Assembly (NCBI GenBank): GCA_019321725.1
Contig: CM033108.1
Span: 13,658,060-13,722,059 of the forward strand
DNA: 64,000 nucleotides
DNA from: Paulownia fortunei
Lineage: Eukaryota > Streptophyta > Magnoliopsida > Lamiales > Paulowniaceae
Reading direction: 5' to 3'
In this document: positions 23,886 through 36,582 of the stretch, in pieces
Layout: every line of letters starts with the position of its first letter
Position numbering within the stretch: position 1 is the stretch's first letter
Notes under the pieces: generated by a model
What the model was told of the DNA's origin: nothing
Databases searched by the model: none
Seen by the model: the letters and a program-made list of their open reading frames with translations, nothing else
Position numbers and translations under genes: made by a program

Positions 23886-26599
23886 TGTGATACCCGAACG
23901 TCTCACTACTCACCTGGCCAAATATGATTCATGCATTATGTGCTAAGTTTATATGCTATTTGCATTTATATTGACATTGCATATTTCATTTCTTTTATAC
24001 GACATTCTTGAATATTAAACTTAATTCTGAAGCTCTATCACGGTATTAGTTATTGAATTTCCTAACCTAAGTGGTTGATTTTGTATTGAAATAAGAAGAA
24101 ATTTAGGTATAAATATAGTAAATAGTGCTAGGTTACACGTGGTAACCTTAGGAGTTCGAAAGGTGTCACCAAAAAGTTTATAAAAAGTGATTTGATTCGA
24201 TCATCAATTTTAATATTATATGTATATTTAAATTATACACTTGAAAAACTAGACATACAATACTATAATTTAAACGTTATATAATTAGGTTCATAGGTTT
24301 GTAATACTATCGGTGCACAAACTTATCAATCGGGCTTTTCAGATGAAGAACCTAATGAACGGACATAGGAATTAGCTACTGGAATGAATGGTGACTAAGA
24401 TAGGTTGCAACCAAATAAGAATATGTGAGACACATAGGATTGGGGCTGCAAGATAAGAGAGAAAATCAGATTATACCATTACATGCCACCTCAAGTTTAT
24501 GCCACCTCGTGCTTAGATTTATCAAGCTAGCACCTCAACCTATTATTAACTCTTAAGCTAACAGCCACGACTTGAGCCTTCTTTTGCACCATTTCAGCTT
24601 CTAAATACATAGAAAAATATCTATAAATAGGTCCTAAGTGATTCCAATCGAAAAAGGAGGCAAAACAAGCAAAGGGAATGAGAAATAACCAAGTTCAAGT
24701 AGAAAACTGTGTAAGGTGAGCTTAACCTATGGGTTTGGCATGACTTTCAGATTTATTTTGAGGTTTATTGGCTTATTAAGCTTCGAATATTATTTATAAA
24801 TGTGTTATTATGTTACTAGATAGACGTTGGTGCACGAAGAAGGGTTTTTGGTTGCAAATACTTGATAGAAAACACTTGTGCTAGAAACTATCACCTTGTT
24901 GTATTCTTGTGTTTTAGGCTACAAAGTGTATGGTATGTTGAATAAAACCTGTAATTATCATCATATACATATTTATATATGGGTTAAGAGTATTGGAATA
25001 AATTTTAATCGATTAGAAATTGAAATTGGGCATGATATTGAAGAAACACTCAAAACTGCCAAAGTAAGAATATCTGTTCTGGTGTGCTGTGAAGGGGACT
25101 GAATTAGAGGACCTAGACCCATGTGTTTTGGAAACTTTATGGCATGGTTATATTTTTCTACATGTTATCTAAGTGTGGTAAAAGTTTTAGAGTGAATAAA
25201 TATTCCTAAAGATGTCAAAATGTCTATGAAACCTAATGTGGCAGCAAGGAAATTAGAAGGTGAAAATCTGTCCCATTTGATAACTTAGTATGTTTCAGCC
25301 TAAACATGTTGTTATTGAGTTCTAACAATTAGGTACTTGCTATTAGAGTGATAATACTTCAATTACATGATATTTACATGTATTTAAGATGAGAAATTAA
25401 GGTATTTGAGGAACTATATTGGGTTCTAGTTTGTGAAAGCTTGATTGTTACCTATATAGCTTGGTGTTTAAGGTCTTAGTATGAGATTTTGTGTTTTCAA
25501 CTTGCCAAATTGGGAATGGTGCTTGATGTTGGTTAATATTACAGGCTATTTTATATCTAAGGTTGGAGAGGAATACTAAATAAATCTAAACTAAGCCACC
25601 AACCAAGTGAAAGGTGAGTAAATATTCATTTGCAACTACAATGCATAAATATAGTAAATGTGTGATTTATATGTAATATCATAGATCATATGTGTATAGC
25701 AGAGGGCATGCATTATTGTCATTCATGTCTATTGAGCATACATACATGGGCATTGGCACGTGCATGCATCATATACGAGTATTGTGATAAATCTTGCATT
25801 GCACAATATGATTCTGAGTAAGAAAAATATTTTGCTGACCTCTACTAGTGCACCAAAGCATGCATGGATTTGCATGGTTGTATGCATGGATTTGTAGGTT
25901 CGCATGCATAGATTTACATGCATGTGAGTATGCATGGATTTGTATGCTTATATCATTATTGGCCATTGGATTATGGCGGTGTGCAGAGTTCTATTTCGGT
26001 GCATGGGATAGTAGCATTAGTCAGGGGCACAACAAATAAATAATTTTGAGATAAATATTTTGATGCATGGAATTGCATTGTGGGCATAGCATTTTGAGAT
26101 ACATGACTTCATATTGTGAATTTTTCTTTGACATGCATAATCTTTACTTGCTGAGCGTTAGCTCATATAGTTTATGCATTGTAGGTAAGCACGACGATGC
26201 TTAAAGCATCTTTTGCTGGCTAGGCGGCTGTAAGAGGTTTTGCAGATGTCTAAGGGAGTGTGTACATAGATGACGACCTATTGGACTATTTTGTTGGCTT
26301 GTTATATTTTGAGTTTGTTGTATAATATTTTGAGATTGATACTATATTTCGCTTTTAAAACTTTATTGTAAAAAAAAAGATGTAAATATTGTGGTCGTTC
26401 TGGGTGTTGTGCTTTTATATAAATATTGATCTTGCTATATACAGGACATATGTGACAAAGTATTTTAAGCAGGGTTGTGCATGTAAAAAGTGATTTATCC
26501 TTTCTTAAAGTGTTACACAAAAAAAAAATCATGTATGCATACAGGTTTTATCATGTCAAATTATACCTTATTTATAGTTGTTGAGTAGTGAGTGTTACA
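23886..26599 (+). mobile_element. Solo A-like LTR with perfect target duplication
   Basis: 2714 bp from TGTGATACCCG to GAGTGTTACA, flanked by AGGGT at 23881-23885 and AGGGT at 26600-26604. It belongs to a subfamily distinct from A1, shared with 45981-48880: it starts TGTGATACCCGA and carries a CATGCATGG-rich block instead of the GGTGGACCACT block. No internal sequence is attached. It lies in the opposite orientation to the LTR it interrupts. Confidence 0.93.
25857..25950 (+). repeat. CATGCA-rich short repeat array in an LTR
   Basis: About 95 bases in which TGCATGG-ATTTG-like units recur every 15-25 bases, giving several CATGCA hexamers. The homologous block on the minus strand is 46621-46733. 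CATGCA is the core of the RY motif bound by plant B3-domain regulators, so a regulatory role is possible, but it may be only a simple-sequence tract. The overlapping ORFs on both strands are artefacts of this repeat. Confidence 0.6.
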
Positions 26600-27306
26600 A
26601 GGGTCGTGGATAAATGACTAAGAGTGAAGAAAAGCTTGAGGTGGTACTTGAGGTGCTTGCTTAAGCTTGGTAGCAAACATGAAGTGGTAAGTTGTGGTAT
26701 AAATATGACCTTTTACCCATCTTTCAAGCCTAGATCAGATGTGTCTTACTATACATTAATCTTATTCCATCCTATTTTAATTACCACAAGATCCCACAGA
26801 TAATTCATAAGCTAATTCCAAGCCGTTCATTTAATTTCTTACTCGATTGTCACACGATTCTTGAATAATTGTCCATATTAAAAAGTATATAATTTTATAC
26901 ATAATGAATATTGTAATATCACCTTTGAATCATATTATCTCATGTCCAATGTCCTAAATATGCAATTTACCGACATACACTTTTGAAATACCCAGATGAA
27001 ATCGAATCAAACCGTATAAGCTTACTACTAACACCTTTAACACTTCGAAAATTATAACCTATATATCCCATCGACATCCAATATTGATCAACCTCATTTT
27101 CTTCTTATTTCAATTTAATGTTGATTACTTATCTTATGATGATCGACAACTAACACCATATGAGATTTTCTAGGAATTTACTGATCAAATGTGATTATAA
27201 GGTAAAATAGATCATGCCATGCTAGTTTCATTGCAAGCACTTATGAATAACATGTAATGCATGAATCGTATTGGCCAAGTGTGTAGTGTCAGACTTGTTT
27301 ATTACA

Positions 27307-29590
27307 TCCTTCCCTTCTTATAGAAATTTCATCCCTGAAATTTTACTTACCAAAAAAATTCTAAATATTTAATTATCGTTTTATGCTTGCTTTCCCAAGT
27401 CGCTTATTATGTTGATTAACTTCTCTTCAATACTTTAACTAATGAGATATTGTCATTTTGAAGTTACTTTACATGCATTACTAAAATCTCTATAGGTCTT
27501 TCTTCATATCTTCGACCTCAATTTTGTTTTATTGGTTTCTTCTTCAGTAGATGAGATAGATTCATGCTATACTTTCTTAAAATGAACACATGAAACATAT
27601 TGTGAACTCAAGACATTGATGCAAAGAGGTCGAGTTTACTAGCAATATCCCCAATTCTATCTGTAATGCAAACCACACCAATGTACCTAGGATTAAGTTT
27701 GTATGTAACATCCCTAAATTTATTTATTTTTTGCCCAAGCCGCATAATCCCTTTAATTGGAGACACCTTCAAAAATCTGATCGCCCATCATAAATTGTAA
27801 TGATATTGCTCTTTAATCTGCAGAACTCTATGGTCACATCTAACTAGTTTCCATACATTAGCAATTTGTTCTACAATTTCTATCATTTCCCAATCATATT
27901 AAGCCTAAAAGAACACCAAATTCATTTTTAATAAAATGATGACCTATATTTTCTATCATATAATGCCTCATAGAGAACTATCCCAAGTAACCTTATAACT
28001 GCAGTTACAAGAAATTCCACCCAAGGAAAAATTTTCTCAATTGACATCAATAATCTATTGTACAATCTCTAAGCATATCTTGCAAAGTATAATTTGTTTG
28101 TCCTGGTTGCCCAGTGATGCATGGATGATCACAATACTAAAATATAATTTTATTCCCAATACCTGATGTAAGATCTTCTAGAAAGTGGACAAAAACCTTC
28201 AATCTACATCAGAACCAATAGACAATAATAAATCATAAAGTCTAACCGCTTCCTATACACTTATCTTTCCATAGATTTCCATGGAATACCTACATGTATG
28301 ATGAAATAAAGCGGTAACAACTTAGGAAAATTTTTGACTGAGTATCTAATAATATCACTAACCCATAAAAAGTTTCTTATTTCTATCGTAATTATTGGTC
28401 TTCCCTATTTCAGTACAACCTCAAAATTTTGAATAGTTACAAGAACATCTTCTTAAGAAAATTACCAGTTCCAAAAATAAATATTTATTACATAACCAAA
28501 AGATTGCATTTACTAAATTGAACAAATAATTTTCTACTTCATTAAAATTTCCAAGATCACATTAAAAGGTCAATCATATTTCTCCTCATTGTACACAAAG
28601 ATATCATCAATGAATATCACCCCAAACATACCCATATAAAATCATCAAACACATTATTCATCATGTATATCAAAATAATTAAGGCATTAGTCAGCCCAAT
28701 GGCACAACAAGAAAACCATAATTAATTCAAACTTAAAATCAATCCTCGAGATCACAGTAGCTCCTCTTAATTTATCAAATAAACCTTAGTATGAAAAATT
28801 GTACTTATTACAAAAGTTGTAATAAATAATACATAACCTCAAGATTCATCTTTCTTCTACATGAATATGAAGTGGAGCTTGCTTAGGAGAAGCACTACAC
28901 ATTAATGCCTTGCCCAATATTTTAACAATATTATTAAAGGTTCATCAAATTCCAATAGGTGTATATGATAAACTAAAAGAGAGATTGGATTTGTTCTTAC
29001 AACTATATCCCGGATAAAAGTAGTTGGTTAATCAATAGCATTCCCAAAAACTTCTTTTCAACATGTATCAAGAGATCTGACATCACACAAATGGATTTTT
29101 AGTAAACTTGGTCATTTCTAAAAATTCTAACATAATCCAAAGATCGATAATATCTCTTTCTTACAACTCTCTTTCATGGTAACTATAGAAAATTATAATT
29201 AGACAATCTTCTTTATTTTCTACAAATAGTAGACATTTTACCACTATGGCCTCCATAAAATTTCTAAATTTTCGTCACCTAAAATTTAAAAGTCTTAATA
29301 ATCCTGAAATAATCCACAATGCATAATTGTCAATAAATCAATTAACACAAAAGTTTAGATCCTAATCCTAGCCAATATAACTAAATTAACTTAAAGCTCT
29401 TAAAATCTAATTAGTTGATCTTGAACCTCCAAAAGAAATTAAAACATTGTAATTGACATCATATACATATATATATATATATATCAAGTACCCTATCCAG
29501 TCTTATTGCATACTTAGTGGATAATAGAGAGTATGTAGCTCCAAAGATTGAATCCCAAACATAAATTTTATACCTATTATTGCTGATGAG
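27307..29590 (-). mobile_element. Family-A internal region A2 (pol relic, minus)
   Basis: Minus-strand internal region, continuing at 42733-42907 beyond the nested Athila element. The polypurine tract is at 27307-27320. The integrase C-terminal and core relics lie at about 27450-28290 and reverse transcriptase at about 28380-28950, with the F-I-D-D-I-F-V-Y box near 28615-28590. The RNase H and integrase N-terminal part is deleted at 28286-28293 (see findings). All frames are broken. It is a sister copy of A1. Confidence 0.8.
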
Positions 29591-31197
29591 TGATAAGTGC
29601 ATATTTTGACATATTTTTATATCAAATTCTTTACACTTTTCTTGCTTTATTCTTGTTAATATTATTGTTTTATTAATGTTTTGTGTTAGGGAATAAATGG
29701 AAGCATGTTTCCAGACTTGTGCAATATTTGTAATTTGAGTATAACTTCATGATCAAAATCCCTATGGACCTGAAGCTTGTTGTATTTGAAAGCCAAGAGA
29801 TAGAGGTACAACTGTTATGTTGGAAGCTCAGCCCAATTCAGTCTTGATAATAGCATAAAATTCGTCCAAATAGTTGCACAAAATGGATCACCAAAATTCG
29901 GATCAGAGTTCAGCCCAATATTGACTTATTTCACCAATTCGGTTCTATATTTTGAGCTCAAATTTATTTTGGGCTAAAATTAGGATATGTTATACCCAAG
30001 AGGTAAATAAACAAGTTTACTGAAGACAAGATGGTGTGAAAATATGTCAAAATGGCAAAATCATAGGTTGCAAGTTGCTGCTGATGTTAAAGGATGGCTC
30101 TTGGACATGACTCGGTAATTTGACTATATCTCCTTCATCTGACCACCAAATTTGACAAAAGATATTGAAAATATATCAGCGCTGAAAGATCTATAATTTT
30201 TATTCTTCACATATCTTCAAAATCTGGCTGTATCTGACCGAAAAATGTAATTCAATTCAGTGGGTGAGAATTTTGTGTAACAACTTACCAACTCTTGGCA
30301 ACTAGCATACCACTTGATTAACCCCTCCATTATTTGTTTGGCCTCTAGCTTACTCCAAGTACTATAAATAGGCCATGTATTAAGCTTGTAAGAGGAGGGG
30401 GTAGAGGGTTTTTTAGGCTAAGTTATCTAGTTTGTATGTTTTCTAGTATTGTAAGTTTTCTAGTAGTAATAGAAATACATTCTCTAGTTTCTCTTATATT
30501 TTTAGTCTTTATTACTTTTATTATGTCTTTCTAAATTTCATTTTGCTGAGGAAAAAGAGTGAATCTCTTTATGGAGGATGACAAATGGTTATAAGGGTAG
30601 AAATTGTTTAAGTATGTTGTATTATTATTTTTATTTTTGATCTAAACCCTACTTATTTTGTGGTAATTCTTGATTTGTGTATCTCCAATGGCACAACAAA
30701 TACTTGGGTTTATTTAGCTTATTGTACGGTTTTACCCCACTGACTGCTAATGTGAAATCTTGATTTGTTGTTGATGAAGGTGTACATAAATGCTTGATCC
30801 ATAAATAAGTGTTGGTGTTAAGAGATAATTTGCAATAGTAAGACAATATCATGATTACCTTATTGCATGAGTTACTTGATAATATCTTCCATTGGAACCT
30901 TCATTATGTATGGATTCCAATTGTGGCAATTAATAGAGGTAAAAAGAATAAATAACCATTTCTCTATCCAAAACTCAAGAGTGGATCCCTAATCCTCAGT
31001 ACTTTTATTACTTCGATTTTTCTTTAGTTACATCATACATTAATTGTTCATATATTTTGATTCACATAAACTCCATCTTTTTATAAATATAAACTTGAAT
31101 TCTTCAAACAACTTTCCTGTGGATCGACCATGAACTCACGAGAAATTTATTACTTACTACAACCTGCACTTGGATTTGCAACTTTAAAGTTGTAGCA
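29591..31197 (+). repeat. 5' LTR of the Athila element
   Basis: Starts TGATAAGTGC, ends AGTTGTAGCA, 1607 bp. A TATA box (TATAAATA) is at 30363-30370, in the context ACTATAAATAGG. The ORF on the minus strand at 30649-30852 has a counterpart in the 3' LTR but no recognisable product. Confidence 0.92.
30363..30370 (+). promoter_or_regulatory. TATA box of the Athila 5' LTR
   Basis: TATAAATA in ACTATAAATAGG, the likely core promoter of the genomic transcript. The corresponding site in the 3' LTR (41888-41895) reads TGTAAATA, so the 3' LTR has lost the second base of the box. Confidence 0.6.
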
Positions 31198-31204
31198 AGT
31201 TTTT

Positions 31205-31221
31205 AGCGCCATTGCCGGGGA
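31205..31221 (+). promoter_or_regulatory. Primer-binding site, tRNA-Asp type
   Basis: AGCGCCATTGCCGGGGA begins eight bases after the LTR end. The Athila primer site complementary to the 3' end of tRNA-Asp is usually TGGCGCCGTTGCCGGGGA; the two differences seen are both G-to-A changes, consistent with decay of methylated cytosines on the opposite strand. Confidence 0.85.
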
Positions 31222-31396
31222 AGGCAAGGTAAGTATTCAGGTTTGTTAATATTTTTTCTTTGTAAATATAGTTTGTTTATTTTCTTTATGGATATATGGT
31301 TATATGGCATCGTAGTCATAATTCTCGACGTTTAGTAAGAAATAATTCCGAAACTTTGTTTGAAATTTGTTTGAATCATCTCCACACACTTCCACC

Positions 31397-32580
31397 ATGG
31401 CTGAAAATGAAAATGTCCAGAATGAAAATGAGAATCAACAAGTGCGTACCATGCGTTATTACTTACAACCTCCTCGAAATTCTTCTCCTTCTTATTTCAT
31501 TTTTCCTCTAAATGCAAATAATTTTTTATTCAAGTCAGGTATGATCCCTTTACTTCCTAATTTCCATGGTTTAGACTCTGAAAGCCCTTACTTGCATTTA
31601 AAAGAATTTGATGAAGTATGTGCTACTTTTGATGATCAAACTTACACAAATGAGATTGTTAAGCTCAAATAATTTCCTTCTCTTTAAAAGATAAAGCAAA
31701 AAATTGGCTTAATTCTTTAAAACCTAGGTCAACTGGCACTTGGCAAGAAATGCAAGCTGAATTCTTGAAAAAATTCTTTCCAACTCATAAAACTAATGCT
31801 TTAAAAAGACAAATTCAAATTTTTTCTCAAAATTTGAATGAAGTTTTCTTTCAATGTTGGGAAAGATTTAAAGATTTGTTGAATTCATGCCCACATCACG
31901 GTTTTAAAAAATAGCGTTTAATTAGTTTCTTTTATGAAGGTTTAACTCCTGAAACAAAATAATTTATTGAAACAATGTGTAATGGTGAGTTTCTTGATAA
32001 GGAACCTGATGAAGCCCTAGAATATCTAGATCATTTGGCAGAAAACTCTCAATCATGGCATAGTGTTAATTCTTGCGAAGGTTCTATTAGATCTAATCTT
32101 GCTAATAGTAATAAAGGAAAACATTACCTTAGCCAAGAAGATGACCTAAATGCTAGACTTGCTAGTTTAACAAGAAAAGTTGAAGCCATGGAACTTAAAA
32201 AAGTAAAGAAAATCAAATCTGTGCAAGAGGAAGAAGTTTGTAGCAATTGTGAATATTTGGGACATTCCACTAATGAATGTCCAAACATTCCAGTACAAGC
32301 AAATTTTATGAACACATTCAAAAAACCTTTCCATTCTCCATATTCTGAAACTTACAATCCACAATGGAGAAATCATCCCAATTTCAGTTGGCGAGATGAT
32401 AACCATGCCCAACCACTGCATTCACAAAAACCACCAAACTTTCATTCTTATCCAGCTCCACATACAAAATCCATTGACGAGACTTTGCAAGCATTTATGC
32501 AAGAACAAACAAACATCAATAATCAAATTTCACAAGCTATTAATGAGATTAGAATCACACTTTAAATACTGACAACTTCT
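31397..32580 (+). pseudogene. gag: Athila gag (capsid/nucleocapsid), broken
   Basis: The likely start is ATG at 31397 in CCACCATGG. The first ~90 codons include the Athila capsid block P-L-L-P-N-F-H-G-L and P-Y-L-H-L-K-E-F. A TAA at 31670-31672 and a one-base shift interrupt it. The next frame continues with the W-Q-E-M-Q-A-E-F-L-K-K-F-F-P-T block, then stops at 31912 (TAG) and 31960 (TAA). The nucleocapsid part has one C-x2-C-x4-H-x4-C zinc knuckle at 32239-32280. A further in-frame TAA at 32563-32565 separates it from the protease ORF. Gag would normally form the particle and bind RNA; this copy cannot. Confidence 0.9.
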
Positions 32581-33993
32581 TTGCGTACTCATGAAGGAGG
32601 TAAATTTCCTGCTCAACCTCAACCTAATCCTTCCACTCAGTGTCATGTTTCTTCTTCAGGTGAAAATGCAGTCAAGGAGGCTAATTCAGTTACAACTCTT
32701 TGGAATGGAAAAGTTGTTGACAAGACTATTCATCCCAAGGAGAGAGTTTCTAATCCACCTCCAGAAATAAAAAATGGAAATACTCTTGACGATGAAGGTA
32801 AGTTTGAAGAAGGTAAGTGTGAAAATGATGAAAAACAAAAATATTTAGCTCCAGCACCCTTTCCTCAAAGATTGCAAGCAACTCAGAAATTGAACTCAAA
32901 TGCTGAAATTTTTGAAATTTTTAAACAAGTCAAGATTAATATACCATTGTTGGATGCAATCAAGCAAGTTCCACCTTATGCCAAATTTTTGAAAGATTTG
33001 TGTACAATCAAAAGAAAACATCATGTACAAAAGAAGGCATTTTTAACTGAAAGTGTTAGTTCAATCATTCAACAATTCACTCCACCAAAGTACAAAGATC
33101 TAGGTTGTCCAACCATTTCATGTATCATAGGAAATACTAGAATAGAGCGTGCTTTGCTTGATCTTGGTGCTAGTGTAAATCTTCTACCTTTCTCAGTTTA
33201 TGAACAGTTAGGTTTGAGAGAACGTAAAACAACTTCTGTTGTACTCCAACTAGCTGACCGTTCGATTAAAGTTCCAAAGAGAATAGTAGAAGATGTGTTG
33301 GTACAAATTGATAAGTTTTACTTTCCAGTTGATTTCATTGTTTTGGACACAGAGCCTGTTGCACAAACACATACACAAATTCCTATCATTTTGGGTCGTC
33401 CTTTTCTTGTAACTTCAAATGCTTTGATCAATTGTAGAAATGGTATTTTGAAGTTATCACTTAATATGACTTTGGAACTAAATGTGTTTAATGTTTGTAT
33501 GCAACCTGCAGAAGATGTCGAAGTACATGAAGTGGATTCAACTGAGAAACTTGTTCATGAATACTTTACTACTACTAACTCTTTAGATTCTTTGGAGACT
33601 TGTTTTGAAAGTGAAAGTATTTATAAAAAGGAACACATTAATACTATCTCTGAATTTTTGCAGGTAAAAGAAAAATATTTTTGGAAGCCAAGGTTCGAAG
33701 AACTTTCATTATCAACAGTAAAACCTATTCCATCAAGTATTAAATCTCCCGTGGTTGAATTGAAACCTTTGCCAGTTAATTTGAAATACTCTTTCTTGGG
33801 TGAGAATGAGACTTTTCCAGTAATAATTTCTTTCAAACTCGATCCATCTCAGGAAGTTAAGTTGATCGAAATTCTGAAAATGCATAAGAATGCTTTAGGA
33901 TGGACCATTGCTGATATTAAAGGTTTTAATCCTTTCATTTGCACACATAATATCTATCTAGAGGAAAATGCTAAACCATCTAGAGAAATGTAA
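32581..33993 (+). pseudogene. pol: Athila protease region, open for 470 codons
   Basis: Longest open stretch of the element. A low-complexity link precedes a retropepsin with the Athila-typical active site D-L-G-A-S-V-N-L-L-P; the catalytic Asp codon is at 33160-33162. The flap/C-terminal block I-I-L-G-R-P-F-L follows near 33388. The remaining part leads into the linker before reverse transcriptase (H-K-N-A-L-G-W-T-I-A-D-I-K-G). The stop at 33991-33993 (TAA after S-R-E-M) replaces a codon that is glutamine in related elements. The frame is the same as the gag frame upstream. The protease itself looks intact, but it has no intact polyprotein context. Confidence 0.88.
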
Positions 33994-35337
33994 CGAAGGC
34001 TAAATCCTAATATGAAAGAAGTAGTTAGAAATGAAGTCATTAAACTCTTAGATAATAGAATCATTTTATTCTATTTTTGATAGCAAATGGGTAAGTCTTA
34101 CTCAAGTTGTACCTAAGAAATCTGGAGTTACTGTAGTCAAGAATGAGAATGATGAATTAATTCCAACTTGACTGTTACTGGTTGGCGAATGTGCATTGAC
34201 TATAGAAAACTCAACTCAGTTACTAGAAAAGATCATTTTCCATTACCTTTCATGGATCAAAATTTAGAAAGAGTTGCGAGACACGAATTTTATTGCTTTT
34301 TAGATAGATATTCTGGATATAATCAAATTACAATTGCACTTGAAGATCAAGAGAAAATAACTTTTACATGTCCTTTTGGTACTTTTGCATATCAAAGGAT
34401 GCATTTTGGATTATGTAATGCACCAGCTACATTCCAACGATGCATGCTTAGTATTTTTAGTGACATGGTTGAATGTTTTCTTGAAGTCTTCATGGATTAT
34501 TTTCCTATTTTTGGTAATTTATTTAATAATTGCTTATCTAATTTAGAAAATGTTTTGATCAGGTGTGAAGAAAAGAATCTTGTGCTTAATTGGGAGAAAT
34601 GTCACTTCATGGTAACAACTGGTATTGTTCTTGGACATATTATATCATCAGAAGGTATTGAGGTTGACAAATCTAAAATTGAGTTAATTACCAATTTGCC
34701 AACACCAAAGACTGTGAAGGAGATTAGATCATTTTTAGGACATGCTGGTTTTTATAGAAGATTTATCAAAGATTTTAGTATAATATCTAAACCTTTGTGT
34801 AATCTCCTAATAAAAGACACTATTTTTGAATGGACTGAAAACTGTGAAAATGCTTTTGTTAAGCTTAAAAACATGCTTACGTCTGCTCCAATCATGCAGC
34901 CTCCAGATTGGACTTTACATTTTGAAATAATGTGTGATGCTAGTGATTATGCTGTTAGAGGTGTCTTGGGACAAAGAAAAGATAAAAAGCCATATGTTAT
35001 TTACTATGCAAGTAAAACTTTAAATGGTGCTCAATTGAATTATACAACAACTGAAAAAGAATTACTTGTTGTAGTTTTTGCATTGGATAAATTTCGATCT
35101 TATCTTGTTGGCTTACCAATTGTTGTTTTTAATGATCATGCAGCTTTGAAATATCTTTTGTCAAAAAAAGATGTTAAACCAAGACTGATTAGGTAGATTC
35201 TCTTACTCCAGGAATTTAATGTTACTATTCGAGATAAAAAGGGAGTAGAGAATGTGGTGGCTGATCATTTGTCAAGATTTGTTTGTGATGACTCGTTTCA
35301 AACCACACCTACTAATGACACTTTCCCTGATGAATAA
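33994..35337 (+). pseudogene. pol: Athila reverse transcriptase and RNase H, broken
   Basis: Two frameshifts (about 34070 and 34165) precede an open stretch to 35196. Blocks in order: W-R-M-C-I-D-Y-R-K-L-N, L-D-R-Y-S-G-Y-N-Q-I, F-G-L-C-N-A-P-A-T-F-Q-R, and the catalytic box. The box reads F-M-D-Y-F where the family has F-M-D-D-F, so the second catalytic aspartate is lost. RNase H begins at M-C-D-A-S-D-Y-A and includes Y-T-T-T-E-K-E-L-L. A TAG at 35194-35196 stands where a tryptophan is usual, and TAA follows at 35335-35337. The enzyme would be inactive even without the stops. Confidence 0.9.
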
Positions 35338-36582
35338 CTATTTAATGTTTTTATTTTACCTTGGTTTGCTGACATTGTTAATTTTCTTGTGACAGGAAAG
35401 ATGCCATCGCATTGGAACTCTCAAGACAAAAAAAAGTTTTTGATTGAGGTTAAAAAAATTTATTGGGATTATCCATACCTATTCAAATATTGTCCGAATT
35501 AAATCTTTCGAAGATGTTTGCCTGACAATGAGATAGGTAATATTGTCAAATTTTATCATTCAGAAGCATGTGGTGGTCATTTTTCTATAAAGAAAACTAC
35601 TGCAAAAATCTTACAATGTAGATTTTATTGGCCAACTCTTTTCAAAAATACTTACACTTTCTGCAAAAGTTGTGAAAATTGTCAAAAGTTAAGGTTCTTT
35701 TCAAAGAGAAATATGATGCCCCTATATCCTATCCTAGTGATTGAAATCTTTGACTGTTGGGTATTGATTTTATGGGGCCATTTCTATTATCATTTGGTTT
35801 TCTTTAATATTGGTTGCCATAGATTATGTTTCAAAATGGATCGAGGCAATTCCTTGTCGAAACAATGATCACAAAATAATGATAAAATTTTTGAAAGAAA
35901 ATATTTTAAGTCGATTTGGAATTCCTAGATCTATTATCAGTGATGGGGGGAAATATTTTTGTAACAAAGTTTTCGGAACTTTAATGAAGAAATATGGAAT
36001 CATATATAAAGTTACAACCCCTTATCACCCTCACACAAATGGACAAGTTGAACTTGCAAATAGGGAGATAAAACAAATTTTGGAGAAAACAGTTAACCCA
36101 AACCGTAAAGATTGGTCTCTTAGTCTTTCTGATACACTTTGGGCATATAGAACTATTTTCAAAACATCATTAGGCATGTCTCCTTATAGGATAGTTTATG
36201 GAAAACCTTGTCATTTACCTGTTGAACTTGAACATAAAGCTTATTGGGCAATCAAAATATTTAACTTCAACCTTGATGAAGCTTCAAAATTACGCAAATT
36301 GCAAATCAATGAACTTCAAGAACTGAGAAATGATGCATATGAGAATTCTAAAATTTATAAAGCAAGAATCAAAGATTTTCATGATAATAAAATTTCAAGA
36401 AAAATATTTGAGGTTGGTCAAAAAGTTTTGCTTTATAATTCTCGACTGCATTTGTTTCCTGAAAAATTGAGATCCAGGTGGAGTGGTCCTTTTGTTGTAA
36501 AAAAAGTATATCCTTATGGGCAATTGACATTGAGAATCCTAGAAATGGTAACACATTTAAAGTAAATGGACAAAGAGTTAAC
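35338..36582 (+). pseudogene. pol: Athila integrase, frameshifted
   Basis: Continues the same frame with a TAA at 35501-35503, then the zinc-binding HHCC domain (F-Y-H-S-E-A-C-G-G-H ... C-K-S-C-E-N-C-Q-K, about 35545-35690). A frameshift near 35750-35810 falls around the first catalytic aspartate. The core continues from [11 protein letters not shown] with the second aspartate in S-D-G-G-K-Y-F (codon 35942-35944) and the glutamate in [10 protein letters not shown]. The C-terminal domain reaches about 36560. The last codons of pol are separated from their continuation at 37681 by the hAT-like insertion. Confidence 0.88.

Larger units (their letters stand above)
21438..27306 (-). repeat. Shared family-A LTR (minus) with a nested solo LTR
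   Basis: Minus-strand LTR whose start (TGTAATAAACAAGTC) is at 27306 and whose end is at 21438. It is interrupted by the solo LTR at 23886-26599; without it the LTR is about 3.15 kb. A polypurine tract lies on the right at 27307-27320 and a primer site on the left at 21422-21434. The same LTR therefore acts as 3' LTR of the internal region to its right and 5' LTR of the fragment to its left. Confidence 0.85.

Noticed and set aside
25857..25950. CRISPR-like array
   Set aside because: The units are short, irregular and without unique spacers; plant LTR context.
25729..26039. Met/His/Cys-rich ORFs on both strands
   Set aside because: They are translations of the CATGCATGG short repeat in an LTR.
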